The notes under the pieces are model-generated. The model did not search any database. It was not told the origin of the DNA and was given only the letters and a program-made list of their open reading frames with translations. Of a stretch of DNA of 64,000 nt, positions 1-8,693 are shown piece after piece; position 1 is the first letter of the stretch; every line of letters begins with the position of its first letter. The position numbers were made by a program, and so were the translations under genes. The DNA is from Flavobacterium soyae. Its GTDB lineage: Bacteria > Bacteroidota > Bacteroidia > Flavobacteriales > Flavobacteriaceae. The stretch lies in NCBI RefSeq assembly GCF_021245985.1, contig NZ_JAJQXA010000012.1, positions 117,247-181,246 of the forward strand. The letters are read 5' to 3'.

Positions 1-521
1 TCAATGTGATTGTCTTTTAGCATAATCATATCATAAAGGGCAAAACGGTGATTTTCACCTCCGCCTATTTTTACAGCCCATTTTTCAGCAACTCTAAAAT
101 TTGGCGTAGTCTTACGTGTATCTAATATTTTAGCATTAGTTCCTTCTAAAAGTTTCATTAAATGACTTGTTTTTGTAGCAATGGCAGACATACGCTGCAT
201 TGTATTCAAAACCACTCTTTCGGCCTTTAAAATAGACTGTGAGCTTCCTGAAACCTCAAAAACAACTTCGCCGTATTCTACATGTGTTCCGTCTTCAATA
301 AACGTTTTTACTTTTAGTTTTGGATCTACATGTTCAAATATCATTTTGGCTGCTTCAACACCGGCAATTATTCCCTGATCTTTTACCAGTAATTTTGCCT
401 GGCCATGAGCAGTATCAGGAATACAGGCAAGTGAACTATAATCGCCTGAACCAACATCCTCTCTAATGGCATTGCTTATCAAAAGTTGCAATTCTGCTTG
501 AAATTGAGCTTCGCTTATCAT
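1..521 (-). CDS. nadC: nicotinate-nucleotide pyrophosphorylase (carboxylating), C-terminus cut by window edge
   Basis: Quinolinate phosphoribosyltransferase makes nicotinate mononucleotide from quinolinate and PRPP in de novo NAD synthesis. The reverse strand reads from an ATG at 521 through 173 codons without a stop to the edge, so about 110 C-terminal residues are missing. Family motifs seen: REDVGSGDYSS (20-30), ERVVLN (101-106), DTRKTTPNFR (134-143) and GGGENHRF then KDNH (153-172), which form the N-terminal open-faced domain and the start of the phosphoribosyl-binding barrel. It faces away from the lipase gene across a 315-base divergent spacer. The identification is secure; completeness cannot be judged here. 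Confidence 0.95.
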   Translation of the reverse strand, partial: MISEAQFQAELQLLISNAIREDVGSGDYSSLACIPDTAHGQAKLLVKDQGIIAGVEAAKMIFEHVDPKLKVKTFIEDGTHVEYGEVVFEVSGSSQSILKAERVVLNTMQRMSAIATKTSHLMKLLEGTNAKILDTRKTTPNFRVAEKWAVKIGGGENHRFALYDMIMLKDNHI

Positions 522-836
522 TTTTCTAATTTTAATAATATGCTAAATTAGGACTTATTTTATGGATTTGAAAATTTAGAGCATTTGAAAAAAACTTAAT
601 TTTTTATTTAAATGTTGATAACAAAGTGATTCCATTACAAACCTGCAAAAAAAACTTATAATGTTATTTTAAAAACTTTTAAAGGATGCTTGTTAGTTCA
701 TTTTAAAAATACCTTTATCAGAATAGCTATTAAAAATATCAAAACCAGTTTAAACAGTATGAACTATTTACAGGAATAAAATTTCAAAATAGTTTCAAAA
801 AATTTAAACCTATTCTATTAATTAAATTTTATAAAG
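522..836. other. divergent intergenic region nadC / lipase
   Basis: This is 315 bases of very AT-rich sequence between two divergent genes. It must hold both promoters. On the minus strand a TAATTTAG-like element lies roughly 25 bases upstream of the nadC ATG. I see no convincing TAnnTTTG on the plus strand, no ORF with family features and no strong hairpin. Confidence 0.4.
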
Positions 837-2153
837 ATGAACAAATTTACGCTCTTATTGATTTTTGCTGCACTTTTCTTTTCTTGCGATAAGGAAGATA
901 ATCCTGCTCCTCAGCCTTATATTCCGGGAGAACAACCCACGGCAAATTTACCCGCCTATCCAGCTCATCGTCAAAATAATTATCCTATAGTACTCGTACA
1001 TGGAATGTGCGGCTGGGGAAGAGATGAAATGAATGGTTTTTATTATTGGGGTGGTAAAGGTGATATTCAAACTTATTTAAACACACAGGGTTATACAACC
1101 TATACCGCTTCAATGGGGCCATTATCCAGTAATTGGGACCGAGCCGTTGAATTGTATTATAATATAGTGGGTGGTGTGGTCGATTATGGAGCTGTGCATG
1201 CTATGCGCCACGGACACAATCGATACGGAGAATCCTACCCGGGATTTTACCCTAAATGGAGTGCTGCCAACAAAGTTCATTTTATAGGACATAGTATGGG
1301 AGGCCCTACCCCAAGATTATTAATTGAGTTACTCGAAAACGGTGATGAACAGGAGAAAGCCTATATTCCCGGCCCTCATGAAGCACCAACTTCTGATTTA
1401 TTTAAAGGTGGAAAAAATAACTGGGCAGCCAGTCATACAACTGTTTCTGGTGTTCACGATGGCGCCCTGCCTGCAGATTTTGTAGATTTTCGTGATAACA
1501 TAAAGAAAATGCTGATTGGTATGGGTGCAATGGGCGGAATTGTGCTCGAAGAAAATGCCATTTATAATTTTGATTTGGGACAATGGGGGCTTCAAAGACA
1601 GGAAAACGAAAGTCCTAAAGCATACATGGAACGTGTTTTTGGCAAAACAGCGGCAGATGAAGGTTCTGCAGCCCGTTTTTGGCAGTCACAGGATAATTGC
1701 GTTTATGATTTAAGCGTAAAAGCATCGCAAATGCAAAATTATTGGGCAAAAAGTTCTCGTAATGTATACTATGCTTCTTATTCATTTAATGATATGACAG
1801 AGCAATCAGATGGAACCTGGACACCTTCGGATAATATGAATCCACTATTAAAACCAGATGGAGCTGGCATAGGTAAAACTACCTTAGACTTACCTTTGGG
1901 GTATAATAAGTGGAGACCTTGCGATGGATTAGTAAGTGTGCCTTCTGGCCAATATCCAATTGGACATGATTATATTTTAACAGATACAATTCATAGAAAA
2001 TTAGCCCCAAAAGGCGTTTGGGATGTACATCCCGTTATTCAGGGGCAAGACCATATTAGTATTATTACACCAGATAATAAACAATCTACAACAAACTGGT
2101 TGAATAAATTTTACTTAAAAATTGCTAAAGATCTTTCTTGTTTACCAAACTAA
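837..2153 (+). CDS. secreted lipoprotein lipase, family I.5-like alpha/beta hydrolase
   Basis: 438 aa with a lipoprotein signal peptide ending at C17 (FFSC). After a Pro-rich linker the alpha/beta-hydrolase core begins at residue 50 with IVLVHGMCGWGRDEM, which resembles the oxyanion-hole segment of staphylococcal and Geobacillus (family I.5) lipases. The nucleophile elbow is GHSMGG with Ser153. The rest of the triad is probably the Asp in CDGLVS and the His in QGQDHISII, as in that family. It likely hydrolyses acylglycerols at the cell surface. It stands alone, with its own terminator downstream. Substrate range is inferred from family only; a phospholipase or other esterase role is possible. 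Confidence 0.85.
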   Translation: MNKFTLLLIFAALFFSCDKEDNPAPQPYIPGEQPTANLPAYPAHRQNNYPIVLVHGMCGWGRDEMNGFYYWGGKGDIQTYLNTQGYTTYTASMGPLSSNWDRAVELYYNIVGGVVDYGAVHAMRHGHNRYGESYPGFYPKWSAANKVHFIGHSMGGPTPRLLIELLENGDEQEKAYIPGPHEAPTSDLFKGGKNNWAASHTTVSGVHDGALPADFVDFRDNIKKMLIGMGAMGGIVLEENAIYNFDLGQWGLQRQENESPKAYMERVFGKTAADEGSAARFWQSQDNCVYDLSVKASQMQNYWAKSSRNVYYASYSFNDMTEQSDGTWTPSDNMNPLLKPDGAGIGKTTLDLPLGYNKWRPCDGLVSVPSGQYPIGHDYILTDTIHRKLAPKGVWDVHPVIQGQDHISIITPDNKQSTTNWLNKFYLKIAKDLSCLPN

Positions 2154-2160
2154 ATTATTT

Positions 2161-2205
2161 AAAAGCCGAAAAATCAATATTCATAGTTTTGATTTTTCGG
2201 CTTTT
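2161..2205 (+). terminator. rho-independent terminator of the lipase gene
   Basis: Arms AAAAGCCGAAAAATCAA and TTGATTTTTCGGCTTTT pair perfectly around a loop of about 11 bases. It begins 8 bases after the lipase stop codon. Confidence 0.85.
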
Positions 2206-2337
2206 ATTTTATTACTTACCTATAACTCAATTTATTTTATAAAACGTTTAAAAAAACGCATTGCCCTTTATGATATATCTTAAATAAAAATCCCTGTTCT
2301 TAAATAATTTGTTTGTCAAAAATCAAAGAACATTAAA

Positions 2338-2345
2338 TATCTTTG
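2338..2345 (+). promoter_or_regulatory. -7 promoter element TATCTTTG of the AlkC-like gene
   Basis: Matches the Bacteroidota TAnnTTTG -7 consensus. TTTG motifs at 2308-2315 could serve as the -33 element. It lies 21 bases before the ATG at 2367 and contains the TTG at 2343 that opens the longer frame, so that TTG is promoter rather than start codon. Confidence 0.65.
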
Positions 2346-2366
2346 AGGTTCAATCAAGCAAAATTT

Positions 2367-3467
2367 ATGGGATTAATTAAAGATATTTACTCGGTTTCTT
2401 TTTACGAAAAATTTAGTCAGGCTGTCGCCGAAGTATATCCGCCATTCAACAAACAAAAATTTATTGAGGTAATTTACGAAGGTGATTTTGCTCAAAAAGA
2501 ATGGAAAGAAAGAATGAAACATACCACAGTTGTGTTTCACCAATTTATGCCGCAAAATTTCCCCGAAGCCGTTTCTATAATTGATAAAATCATCGAAAAC
2601 TTAAAGAAAAATAATTTTACCGATGGTAATCTGGCATTCATTTTCTTTGCCGATTATATCGAAATGTACGGTTTAGCCGATTTTAAAACTTCGGTGAAAG
2701 CCTTTGTTTCTATAACTCAGTTTATAAGCTGCGAATTTGCAGTTCGTCCTTTTATTTTAAAATATAAAGAGCAAATGATCGACGAGATGACAAAATGGTC
2801 TTTGCATAAAAGTCATCACGTTCGAAGATTAGCCAGCGAAGGTTCACGCCCAAGATTACCGTGGGCAATGGCAATTCCGTTTTTGAAAAAAGATCCTTCC
2901 CCTATTCTTCCAATTTTAGACAATCTAAAAAACGATCCATCAGAATATGTCCGCAGAAGCGTTGCCAATAACTTAAATGATATTGCAAAAGATAATCCGC
3001 AGATTGTACTTGAAATTGCTTCAAAATGGAAAGGACACAGTAAAGAAACTGACGGAATTATAAAACACGGCTGCCGAACTTTATTAAAACAAGGTCATCC
3101 TGAAATTTTAAGTCATTATGGCTTAGAAAGCTCCAATATTGAGCTTTCTTCTTTTGAAATAATAACTCCCATTGTAAAAATTGGAGATTATCTGCAATTC
3201 CAATTTCATTTAAATAATAAAAATAATGAACCAAAAACGATTCGTTTAGAATATGCTGTTCATTATAAAAAAGCAAAAGGGCATTTGGCGAAAAAAGTCT
3301 TTAAAATCAGTGAGAAAACCTATCAGCCCAATCAATTAACCAAAATCGAAAGAAACCAATCTTTTAAATTGATTACAACGAGAGTTTTTCATACGGGAGC
3401 GCATCAGTTGTCGATTATTATAAATGGAACTGAGAGTGAAATTTTAGAATTTGAATTGATTGATTAA
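2367..3467 (+). CDS. AlkC/AlkD-family DNA alkylation repair glycosylase (HEAT-like repeats)
   Basis: 366 aa from ATG 2367. The frame can be opened further to a TTG at 2343, but that TTG lies in the -7 element. The first about 260 residues are alpha-helical HEAT-like repeats typical of the AlkC/AlkD superfamily, including HHVRRLASEGSRPRLPW and YVRRSVANNLNDIAKDNP, the phrasing of 3-methyladenine glycosylases of the AlkC type. These enzymes excise cationic N3/N7-alkylated bases without base flipping. The last about 100 residues (from SSFEIITPIVKIGDYL) look like a beta-sandwich, matching the Ig-like extension of some AlkC proteins. It is a single-gene unit followed by a repeat element. Activity is inferred from family. 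Confidence 0.8.
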   Translation: MGLIKDIYSVSFYEKFSQAVAEVYPPFNKQKFIEVIYEGDFAQKEWKERMKHTTVVFHQFMPQNFPEAVSIIDKIIENLKKNNFTDGNLAFIFFADYIEMYGLADFKTSVKAFVSITQFISCEFAVRPFILKYKEQMIDEMTKWSLHKSHHVRRLASEGSRPRLPWAMAIPFLKKDPSPILPILDNLKNDPSEYVRRSVANNLNDIAKDNPQIVLEIASKWKGHSKETDGIIKHGCRTLLKQGHPEILSHYGLESSNIELSSFEIITPIVKIGDYLQFQFHLNNKNNEPKTIRLEYAVHYKKAKGHLAKKVFKISEKTYQPNQLTKIERNQSFKLITTRVFHTGAHQLSIIINGTESEILEFELID

Positions 3468-3473
3468 TTTCTA

Positions 3474-3609
3474 AACACATAGAAACATAGTTTTCAGTGC
3501 TGTAAAAAGGCATTTCACTTGCATTAACAAACATAGCTATGTGTGAAAATCTAGATTTTTTTTTAGATAATCTTCCTTTTACAATTTTAAATCTATGTTT
3601 CTATGTGTT
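3474..3609. repeat. 136-bp inverted-repeat element, copy 1 (ACATAG family)
   Basis: Perfect 17-bp terminal arms (AACACATAGAAACATAG at 3474-3490 and its complement at 3593-3609) enclose a core with GCATTTCACTTGCATTAA. A second copy with the core in the opposite orientation lies at 54541-54679. No coding capacity. It sits directly after the AlkC-like gene. Confidence 0.8.
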
Positions 3610-3716
3610 AAATTTAATCTACACTACAAAAACAACATCGTAGGTTTTCCTTACTTTTATAATTCAAAAACAAGTTTTCTTAATCTAAATTAAGTTACAA
3701 ACACGCCCAGTTGTTC

Positions 3717-3724
3717 TAATTTTG
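3717..3724 (+). promoter_or_regulatory. -7 promoter element TAATTTTG of the pirin gene
   Basis: TAnnTTTG match 23 bases before the pirin ATG, in the expected position for a short 5' leader. Confidence 0.55.
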
Positions 3725-3747
3725 TTTTCAAATCAAATAAAAATACC

Positions 3748-4629
3748 ATGTCAAATATCAGTTTAATCATCGAAGAACGTGCTGCCAATATTGGTAATTT
3801 TATGGTGGGTCGTTTATTGCCTTTCCGTGAAAAAAGAGCTGTCGGACCATTTGTGTTTATTGATCATATGGGACCTGCACATTTAAATCAACATCAAAAT
3901 ATGGATGTTCCGCCGCATCCGCATATCGGACTTTCGACTTTGACCTTTTTGTTTGAAGGAAGCATCATGCACCGTGATAGTTTAGGAACAGAATTAGAAA
4001 TAAAACCAGGTGCTGTAAACTGGATGACTGCCGGAAAAGGAATCGTGCATTCTGAAAGAACACCAGAATATTTAAGACATTCAGACAAAATGCTTCACGG
4101 ATTGCAGATTTGGGTAGCGCTTCCTAAAGAATTAGAGCAAATGGATCCGAATTTTACACATGTTGAAGCTGATGGTATTCCAGCTTGGGAAGAAGACGGA
4201 GTTTCATATAAATTAATTGCCGGTGAAGCTTTTGGCAAAAAATCCCCGGTTCCTGTTTACAGTCCGCTTTATTTTATTGAAATCAAAAGTACCGATGCTA
4301 AAAAAATAAACATTGGCAAGGATTTATTCGGCGAAAGCGGTTTGTATATTTTAGAAGGAACAATTAAAAGCGGTGAACACGTTTATGAGCCGAAACAAAT
4401 TTTAATTACAACCGACAGTACACTCTGCGAGTTTGAAATTTCCGAAAACTCTAGGGTTTATATCTTTGGAGGAACTCCGTTTCCTGAAGAACATTTTATC
4501 TTTTGGAATTTTGTTTCTTCAGACAAAAACCTCATCGAAAAAGCAAAAACTGACTGGACAAACCAAACTTTCCCAAAAGTTCCAGGCGAAACAGAATTTG
4601 TTCCATTACCTGAACCGAGAATCAAATAA
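3748..4629 (+). CDS. pirin family protein
   Basis: 293 aa bicupin of the pirin family. The metal-binding set expected from human pirin is present: H57 and H59 in PPHPHIG, H101 and E103 in IVHSERT. The C-terminal domain (about 170-290) contains the pirin-C pattern. Bacterial pirins include quercetin 2,3-dioxygenases and regulators of metabolic enzymes, so the substrate is open. It begins a compact run: the OsmC gene starts 2 bases after its stop and the acetyltransferase 6 bases after that, suggesting one transcript, perhaps a redox or stress response set (inference). Confidence 0.93.
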   Translation: MSNISLIIEERAANIGNFMVGRLLPFREKRAVGPFVFIDHMGPAHLNQHQNMDVPPHPHIGLSTLTFLFEGSIMHRDSLGTELEIKPGAVNWMTAGKGIVHSERTPEYLRHSDKMLHGLQIWVALPKELEQMDPNFTHVEADGIPAWEEDGVSYKLIAGEAFGKKSPVPVYSPLYFIEIKSTDAKKINIGKDLFGESGLYILEGTIKSGEHVYEPKQILITTDSTLCEFEISENSRVYIFGGTPFPEEHFIFWNFVSSDKNLIEKAKTDWTNQTFPKVPGETEFVPLPEPRIK

Positions 4630-4631
4630 AT

Positions 4632-5027
4632 ATGAATACTATATCAGCAAAAATAGATACGCGTTTGTATCGAACAGAAATAGCATCAGCCAGCGGAAAC
4701 ATTTTAATTTCTGATGAACCTCAGGAAATTGGAGGAAAGAATTTAGGCCTGAATCCAACAGAACTTTTGGCGGCATCATTGGCTTCCTGCACAGTAATTA
4801 CTTTACGAATGTACATTAATCGTAAACAATGGAACGTTTCAGAAATTAATGTCAAAATTGATTTCGAAAGAAATTCTGATCGAAATGTATCATTATTCAC
4901 AAGAAAAATTGAAGTAATTGGCGAAGTTGACGATACACAAAGGCAACGATTAGAAACTATTGCCAATAGCTGCCCAATACATAAAACACTTACACATTCA
5001 ATAGAAATTAAAACCACATTAATATAA
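4632..5027 (+). CDS. OsmC family peroxiredoxin-like protein
   Basis: 131 aa. The two conserved cysteines of OsmC/Ohr thiol peroxidases are present, C53 (LASCTVITLRMY) and C114 (ANSCPIHKTL), with the GLNPTELLAASLASC helix before the first. The family reduces organic hydroperoxides through these cysteines. It starts 2 bases after the pirin stop. It is closer to the YhfA/OsmC-like branch than to Ohr by length and the CPIH motif (recall, not computed). Confidence 0.9.
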   Translation: MNTISAKIDTRLYRTEIASASGNILISDEPQEIGGKNLGLNPTELLAASLASCTVITLRMYINRKQWNVSEINVKIDFERNSDRNVSLFTRKIEVIGEVDDTQRQRLETIANSCPIHKTLTHSIEIKTTLI

Positions 5028-5033
5028 TTTATC

Positions 5034-5318
5034 ATGGAAATTCAACAAATTAACGATACAAGAAGAGGATATTTTGAAGCCGTAGAAGATGGAAAACAAG
5101 CCGGAAAAATGACTTACACCTGGGCTGGTGACAGCAAATTTATAATCGACCACACAGAAGTTAACGAAGAATTTAACGGAAAAGGTGTTGGCAAAAAATT
5201 AGTTATGGCTGCCGTAGAATATGCGAGAGCTAATAACCTGAAAATTATTCCGCTTTGCCCTTTTGCAAAAAGCGTTTTTGACAGGGTTGAGGCAATTCAT
5301 GATGTATTGTTTTCTTAA
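5034..5318 (+). CDS. small GNAT-type N-acetyltransferase (Acetyltransf_CG / YjdJ-like)
   Basis: 94 aa, the usual size of this minimal GNAT group. The acetyl-CoA pyrophosphate loop is EFNGKGVGKKLV (about 46-57), followed by VEYARANNLKIIPLCPFAKSVF, the family's C-terminal signature. The acceptor is unknown for most members. Third gene of the pirin-OsmC run, 6 bases downstream of OsmC. Confidence 0.88.
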   Translation: MEIQQINDTRRGYFEAVEDGKQAGKMTYTWAGDSKFIIDHTEVNEEFNGKGVGKKLVMAAVEYARANNLKIIPLCPFAKSVFDRVEAIHDVLFS

Positions 5319-5359
5319 GGTTCAAAGTGGCAAAGGAACAAAGGCTCAAAGGTTTTTTC

Positions 5360-5452
5360 GTAGAGACGCACTGCAGTGCGTCTTTCGCATTTTATGAACT
5401 TAGGTAATCTAAAAAAGACTTAGCGTTCTTTGCGAAAAACCTTAGCGAGCTT
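5360..5452. repeat. intergenic repeat: GACGCACTGCAGTGCGTC palindrome plus TTTGCG repeat
   Basis: A perfect 18-bp palindrome GACGCACTGCAGTGCGTC (5365-5382) is followed by an inverted repeat of the AGCGTTCTTTGCG / TTAGCGAGCTTTGCG type. The same palindrome recurs twice near 44.2 kb, and the TTTGCGAAC-type repeat recurs at 61.5 and 63.8 kb. It may also terminate the preceding run. Confidence 0.7.
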
Positions 5453-5507
5453 TGCGGTAAAAAACCAACACAACGAAAATCAATTTTTTAATCTCCTCCA
5501 AAACTCT

Positions 5508-5515
5508 TACATTTG
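5508..5515 (+). promoter_or_regulatory. -7 promoter element TACATTTG of the adenosine deaminase gene
   Basis: TAnnTTTG match 21 bases before the ATG at 5537. Confidence 0.6.
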
Positions 5516-5536
5516 CATGTAATTTAAACTTAGAGT

Positions 5537-6952
5537 ATGACAAGGATAATTACGCTTTTCTGTATTTTTATAGCGCAAATCGGCTTTTCTCAAACAGCTG
5601 AAAGTTATTTAGAAAAAATCAGAAATAATGAAGCTCTCTTAACAGCTTTTTTTCAACAAATGCCAAAAGGAGGCGATTTACACCACCATTTTTCAGGATC
5701 GGTTTATGCAGAACCACTTTTAGAAAGAGCCATTGCAGAAGACTTTTATTTGAATTTAGAAACCATGGAAGTTTCTAAAACCAAACCTGAAAAAGGAAAC
5801 TGGCAGACTTTTTCTTCTCTTAAAAACAACGGAAAATTAGCTCAATACGAACAACAGGTAATGCAAACCTGGTCGGCTAAAGATTATAATGGCTCTGTTC
5901 CTTCTGATGATTTATTTTTTGATTCTTTTATGAAATTTGAACCCACTATTGCAGGTCATTTTGCAGAAGGAATGCTTGAATTAAAAAAACGCGCCATTAG
6001 TGAAAATGTAAGTTATATAGAAACACAACTATCAACAATTCCCTGCGATATGAATATTTCTGATTTAACTGATTTTAATACAAAACTTCGTCAGGCAGCC
6101 AGTCAAAAAGATGAAAAAGCAGTATTAAAACTTTTAGACGAATTGTACAAATCGATTGAGAAAAAAGATGCTAAAAAATATGCCGAAGATTTCAATAACA
6201 ATTTCATAGCAAAACTGCATAAAGATTTAAAAATTGACGATGAGCGTTTTGCCATGCGTTACCAAAATTTTGTGCTGCGTTTTATGGAACCGGTTGATTT
6301 ATTTAAAAATCTGATTATCGCTTTCATTTCTTCAAACGAAAGCAAATTAACTGCCGGCGTAAACATAGTTTCTCCTGAACATGGAGAAAATTCAATGAAA
6401 GATTACTGGTTACATATGGTAATGTTTAAATACTGCCACTCTAAATTTCCAGATGTAAAATATACTCTTCACGCTGGTGAATTGACTTTAGGTTTGGTGC
6501 AGCCAGAAGATCTAACATGGCATATTAACGACGCCATATATGTTGCCGGTGCAAATAGGATTGGTCACGGAGTTGATATCGCTTACGAAGCAAATTCGTA
6601 TGATTTATTAAAATATATGTCTAAAAATAATATTCCTATTGAGATCAATTTAGCAAGTAATGAGTTCATTTTAAAAGTAAAAGAAAACAGACATCCGTTT
6701 ACGCTTTACAAAGAATTTAATGTTCCAATTGTAATCAGTACAGACGATGCAGGAATTTTAAGAAGTAATATGACCGAACAATATGTTTTATTAGCAAAAA
6801 GATATCCTGATGTTAATTACGAAGTAATAAAGAAATACGTTTACAACAGCATCAATTACAGTTTTATTCAGGATGAATCGGTTAAAAAACAATTAATAAA
6901 AGATCTTGATAATAGATTTAAAATTTTTGAAGCGAAGTTTTCTAAAAACTAA
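5537..6952 (+). CDS. secreted adenosine deaminase (ADA / ADGF-like)
   Basis: 471 aa with a Sec signal peptide ending near IGFSQT (about residue 18). Metallo-dependent deaminase motifs are all present: zinc ligands H49 and H51 in GDLHHHFSGS, HAGEL, RIGHGVDI and STDDAGIL. The insertions and length fit ADGF/ADA2-like extracellular enzymes better than the roughly 340-aa cytosolic ADA. It would deaminate adenosine or deoxyadenosine outside the cytoplasm as nucleoside scavenging. Single-gene unit with its own promoter. Substrate (adenosine, AMP or another adenine nucleoside) is inferred. Confidence 0.9.
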   Translation: MTRIITLFCIFIAQIGFSQTAESYLEKIRNNEALLTAFFQQMPKGGDLHHHFSGSVYAEPLLERAIAEDFYLNLETMEVSKTKPEKGNWQTFSSLKNNGKLAQYEQQVMQTWSAKDYNGSVPSDDLFFDSFMKFEPTIAGHFAEGMLELKKRAISENVSYIETQLSTIPCDMNISDLTDFNTKLRQAASQKDEKAVLKLLDELYKSIEKKDAKKYAEDFNNNFIAKLHKDLKIDDERFAMRYQNFVLRFMEPVDLFKNLIIAFISSNESKLTAGVNIVSPEHGENSMKDYWLHMVMFKYCHSKFPDVKYTLHAGELTLGLVQPEDLTWHINDAIYVAGANRIGHGVDIAYEANSYDLLKYMSKNNIPIEINLASNEFILKVKENRHPFTLYKEFNVPIVISTDDAGILRSNMTEQYVLLAKRYPDVNYEVIKKYVYNSINYSFIQDESVKKQLIKDLDNRFKIFEAKFSKN

Positions 6953-6977
6953 AACTGTTAATTTGTGTAAAAATTGC

Positions 6978-7073
6978 ACGCAGATTTTAAACAGATTTAA
7001 GCTGATGAACGCAGATTTTTTTTATGTCAAAATATTAAAAAATAAAATCTGTTTAAATCTGCAAAATCTGCGT
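6978..7073. repeat. intergenic inverted repeat, ACGCAGATTT family
   Basis: Imperfect long hairpin from ACGCAGATTTTAAACAGATT to its near complement ending AAAATCTGCGT. Related CAGATTTAAAC words recur at 40.75 kb and 57.83 kb. No ORF. Confidence 0.65.
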
Positions 7074-7092
7074 AAAAAAAATATTTATAAAT

Positions 7093-7395
7093 ATGATTCT
7101 AGAAGCCGCATATCTTTTTGTAAAACCTGAATTAGCACCTCAATTTGAAGCTGATTTTGCAAAAGCAAGCCAATACATCTCATCAATTGATGGTTATTTA
7201 GGACATCGCTTAGAGAAATGTCTTGAAGTTGAAAACAAATATCTTTTATTGGTTGATTGGAATACACTTGAAGATCATACTGTAGGTTTTAGAACTTCTG
7301 AAGCATATCTAGAATGGAAAAAGATTTTACATCATTATTATGAGCCGTTTCCTATTGTAGAACATTTCGAAACGGTTTTTGAGAATAAAAAATAA
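7093..7395 (+). CDS. antibiotic biosynthesis monooxygenase (ABM) domain protein
   Basis: 100 aa ferredoxin-like ABM fold: ILEAAYLFVKPE, then SIDGYLGHRLEKC, then YLLLVDWNTLEDHTVGFRTSEAYLEWK, the typical order of a dimeric ABM protein. Members include quinone monooxygenases and heme-degrading enzymes, but most are of unknown substrate. Lies between two repeat elements and probably forms its own unit. Confidence 0.85.
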   Translation: MILEAAYLFVKPELAPQFEADFAKASQYISSIDGYLGHRLEKCLEVENKYLLLVDWNTLEDHTVGFRTSEAYLEWKKILHHYYEPFPIVEHFETVFENKK

Positions 7396-7400
7396 TCTTA

Positions 7401-7457
7401 GCCACAGATTAAAAGGATTAAAAAGGATTTTTTATTTTCCTTTAAACAATCTGTGGC
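7401..7457. repeat. intergenic inverted repeat, GCCACAGATT family, copy 1
   Basis: GCCACAGATTAAAAGGATT and its near complement ending AATCTGTGGC form a 57-bp hairpin. A larger relative is at 13267-13413. Followed by an AATTCGTGGCAAAA word shared with 52.89 kb. Confidence 0.65.
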
Positions 7458-7510
7458 AAAAAAAATAAATTCATGCTAATTCGAGCAATTCGTGGCAAAA
7501 TAAAAGAACA

Positions 7511-7984
7511 ATGAATATCAAACTCATCGCCATTGGCAAAACTGATAATAAATCACTTCAAACCTTGATTGACGATTATACCAAACGTTTGTCGTTTTAC
7601 ATCAAATTTGATTTGGAGATTATTCCCGATATCAAAAACGTAAAAAACTTATCTGAAAGTCAGCAAAAAGAAAAAGAAGGCGAATTGATTCTGTCTAAAC
7701 TTTCACCAGCCGATCAGTTGATTTTATTGGATGAAAACGGAAAAAACTTCTCCAGTGTTAGTTTTTCTGAAGAACTGCAAAAGAAAATGAATTCGGGAAT
7801 CAAAACTTTGGTTTTCGTAATTGGAGGCCCATACGGATTCTCTGAAACGGTTTACAGTAAAGCGCAGGGAAAAGTTTCGCTTTCGCTGATGACATTTTCA
7901 CACCAAATGGTTCGCTTATTTTTTATCGAACAATTATATCGTGGGTTTACAATTTTAAGGAACGAACCTTATCATCATCAATAG
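7511..7984 (+). CDS. rlmH: 23S rRNA (pseudouridine1915-N3)-methyltransferase
   Basis: 157 aa, the standard SPOUT methyltransferase length. The AdoMet knot is seen in FVIGGPYGF (about 101-109) and the C-terminal signature SLMTFSHQMVRLFFIEQLYR...YHH is intact. RlmH methylates pseudouridine 1915 of helix 69 in 70S ribosomes. Located a few kb from nadC, a neighbourhood I recall from flavobacterial genomes. Confidence 0.97.
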   Translation: MNIKLIAIGKTDNKSLQTLIDDYTKRLSFYIKFDLEIIPDIKNVKNLSESQQKEKEGELILSKLSPADQLILLDENGKNFSSVSFSEELQKKMNSGIKTLVFVIGGPYGFSETVYSKAQGKVSLSLMTFSHQMVRLFFIEQLYRGFTILRNEPYHHQ

Positions 7985-8033
7985 AGTTTTTTGTTTTTTT
8001 GTTTCAGGTTTTCTTTATTTCAGGTTTCAAGTT

Positions 8034-8672
8034 TTAGTTAATGAATTCTACCGGAAGTTTATCAAGATTATAAGTTACATGTTTTTGCAGTAGAATTTTA
8101 TACTGAATATATTCTTCATAACTCATGTTTTTATCGAAGAAAAATACCAAATCTGGCACTCTTTCAAATTTTATACTGTAAAAATGTTGTAATATTTCTG
8201 AAATTTTTATTTCCTTATTTGCCATGAAAACCTGTTTTTTTCCTTTTCTAAAATAAACTACCAAATTTTCTCTACTTGGCTTTTCCGTTTTATAATACAC
8301 TTTCGTAAAAGGCACAAAGGCTAGATTTTTCCCGATAGAATCTGCATAAGAATAATAATTTTCTGCATTTTCGTTTTTATGGGCGCTGTCAGCTCGCTTT
8401 TTTTCCTGTAATTTCATTACTTCCGGAATTACCAATTTTAAAGGCAGACGTTTGTCAATATTGAAAATCCAGTTGGTTGAAATTATCGCACTTTTACGGT
8501 TTACATCTGCGATTGTATCTTTTCCTTCGGTTTCAAAAAAGATATAAATTGGCGAAAGATCTTGTACGTCTTTTACAATTGTTATGTTTGATTTTGGAAG
8601 TAAAACATCTTGTTTTTTTCCGCAGGAGAAAAGAAGAAAAGCAATAATTAGAGCAACGTATTTCATATTCAT
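8034..8672 (-). CDS. hypothetical lipoprotein
   Basis: 212 aa from the ATG at 8672 (an ATG two codons inside, 8666, is equally possible). The signal peptide runs to the lipobox FLLFSC about residue 17. The body is charged, with no motif I recognise; it has KSAIISTNWIFNIDKRLPLKL and a C-terminal helix MSYEEYIQYKILLQK. The open frame continues 42 codons upstream to 8798, but those codons lie in the inverted repeat at 8694-8791 and read CHSEER-like repeat peptide, so they are not protein. The folP stop lies only about 140 bases upstream on the same strand. Confidence 0.7.
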   Translation of the reverse strand: MNMKYVALIIAFLLFSCGKKQDVLLPKSNITIVKDVQDLSPIYIFFETEGKDTIADVNRKSAIISTNWIFNIDKRLPLKLVIPEVMKLQEKKRADSAHKNENAENYYSYADSIGKNLAFVPFTKVYYKTEKPSRENLVVYFRKGKKQVFMANKEIKISEILQHFYSIKFERVPDLVFFFDKNMSYEEYIQYKILLQKHVTYNLDKLPVEFIN

Positions 8673-8693
8673 TTTTATTTTAGTACAAAGTAT

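Noticed and set aside
6906..7130. Small ORF overlapping the adenosine deaminase end and the ABM gene start
   Set aside because: It is built from the ACGCAGATTT intergenic repeat and overlaps two genes with clear families.
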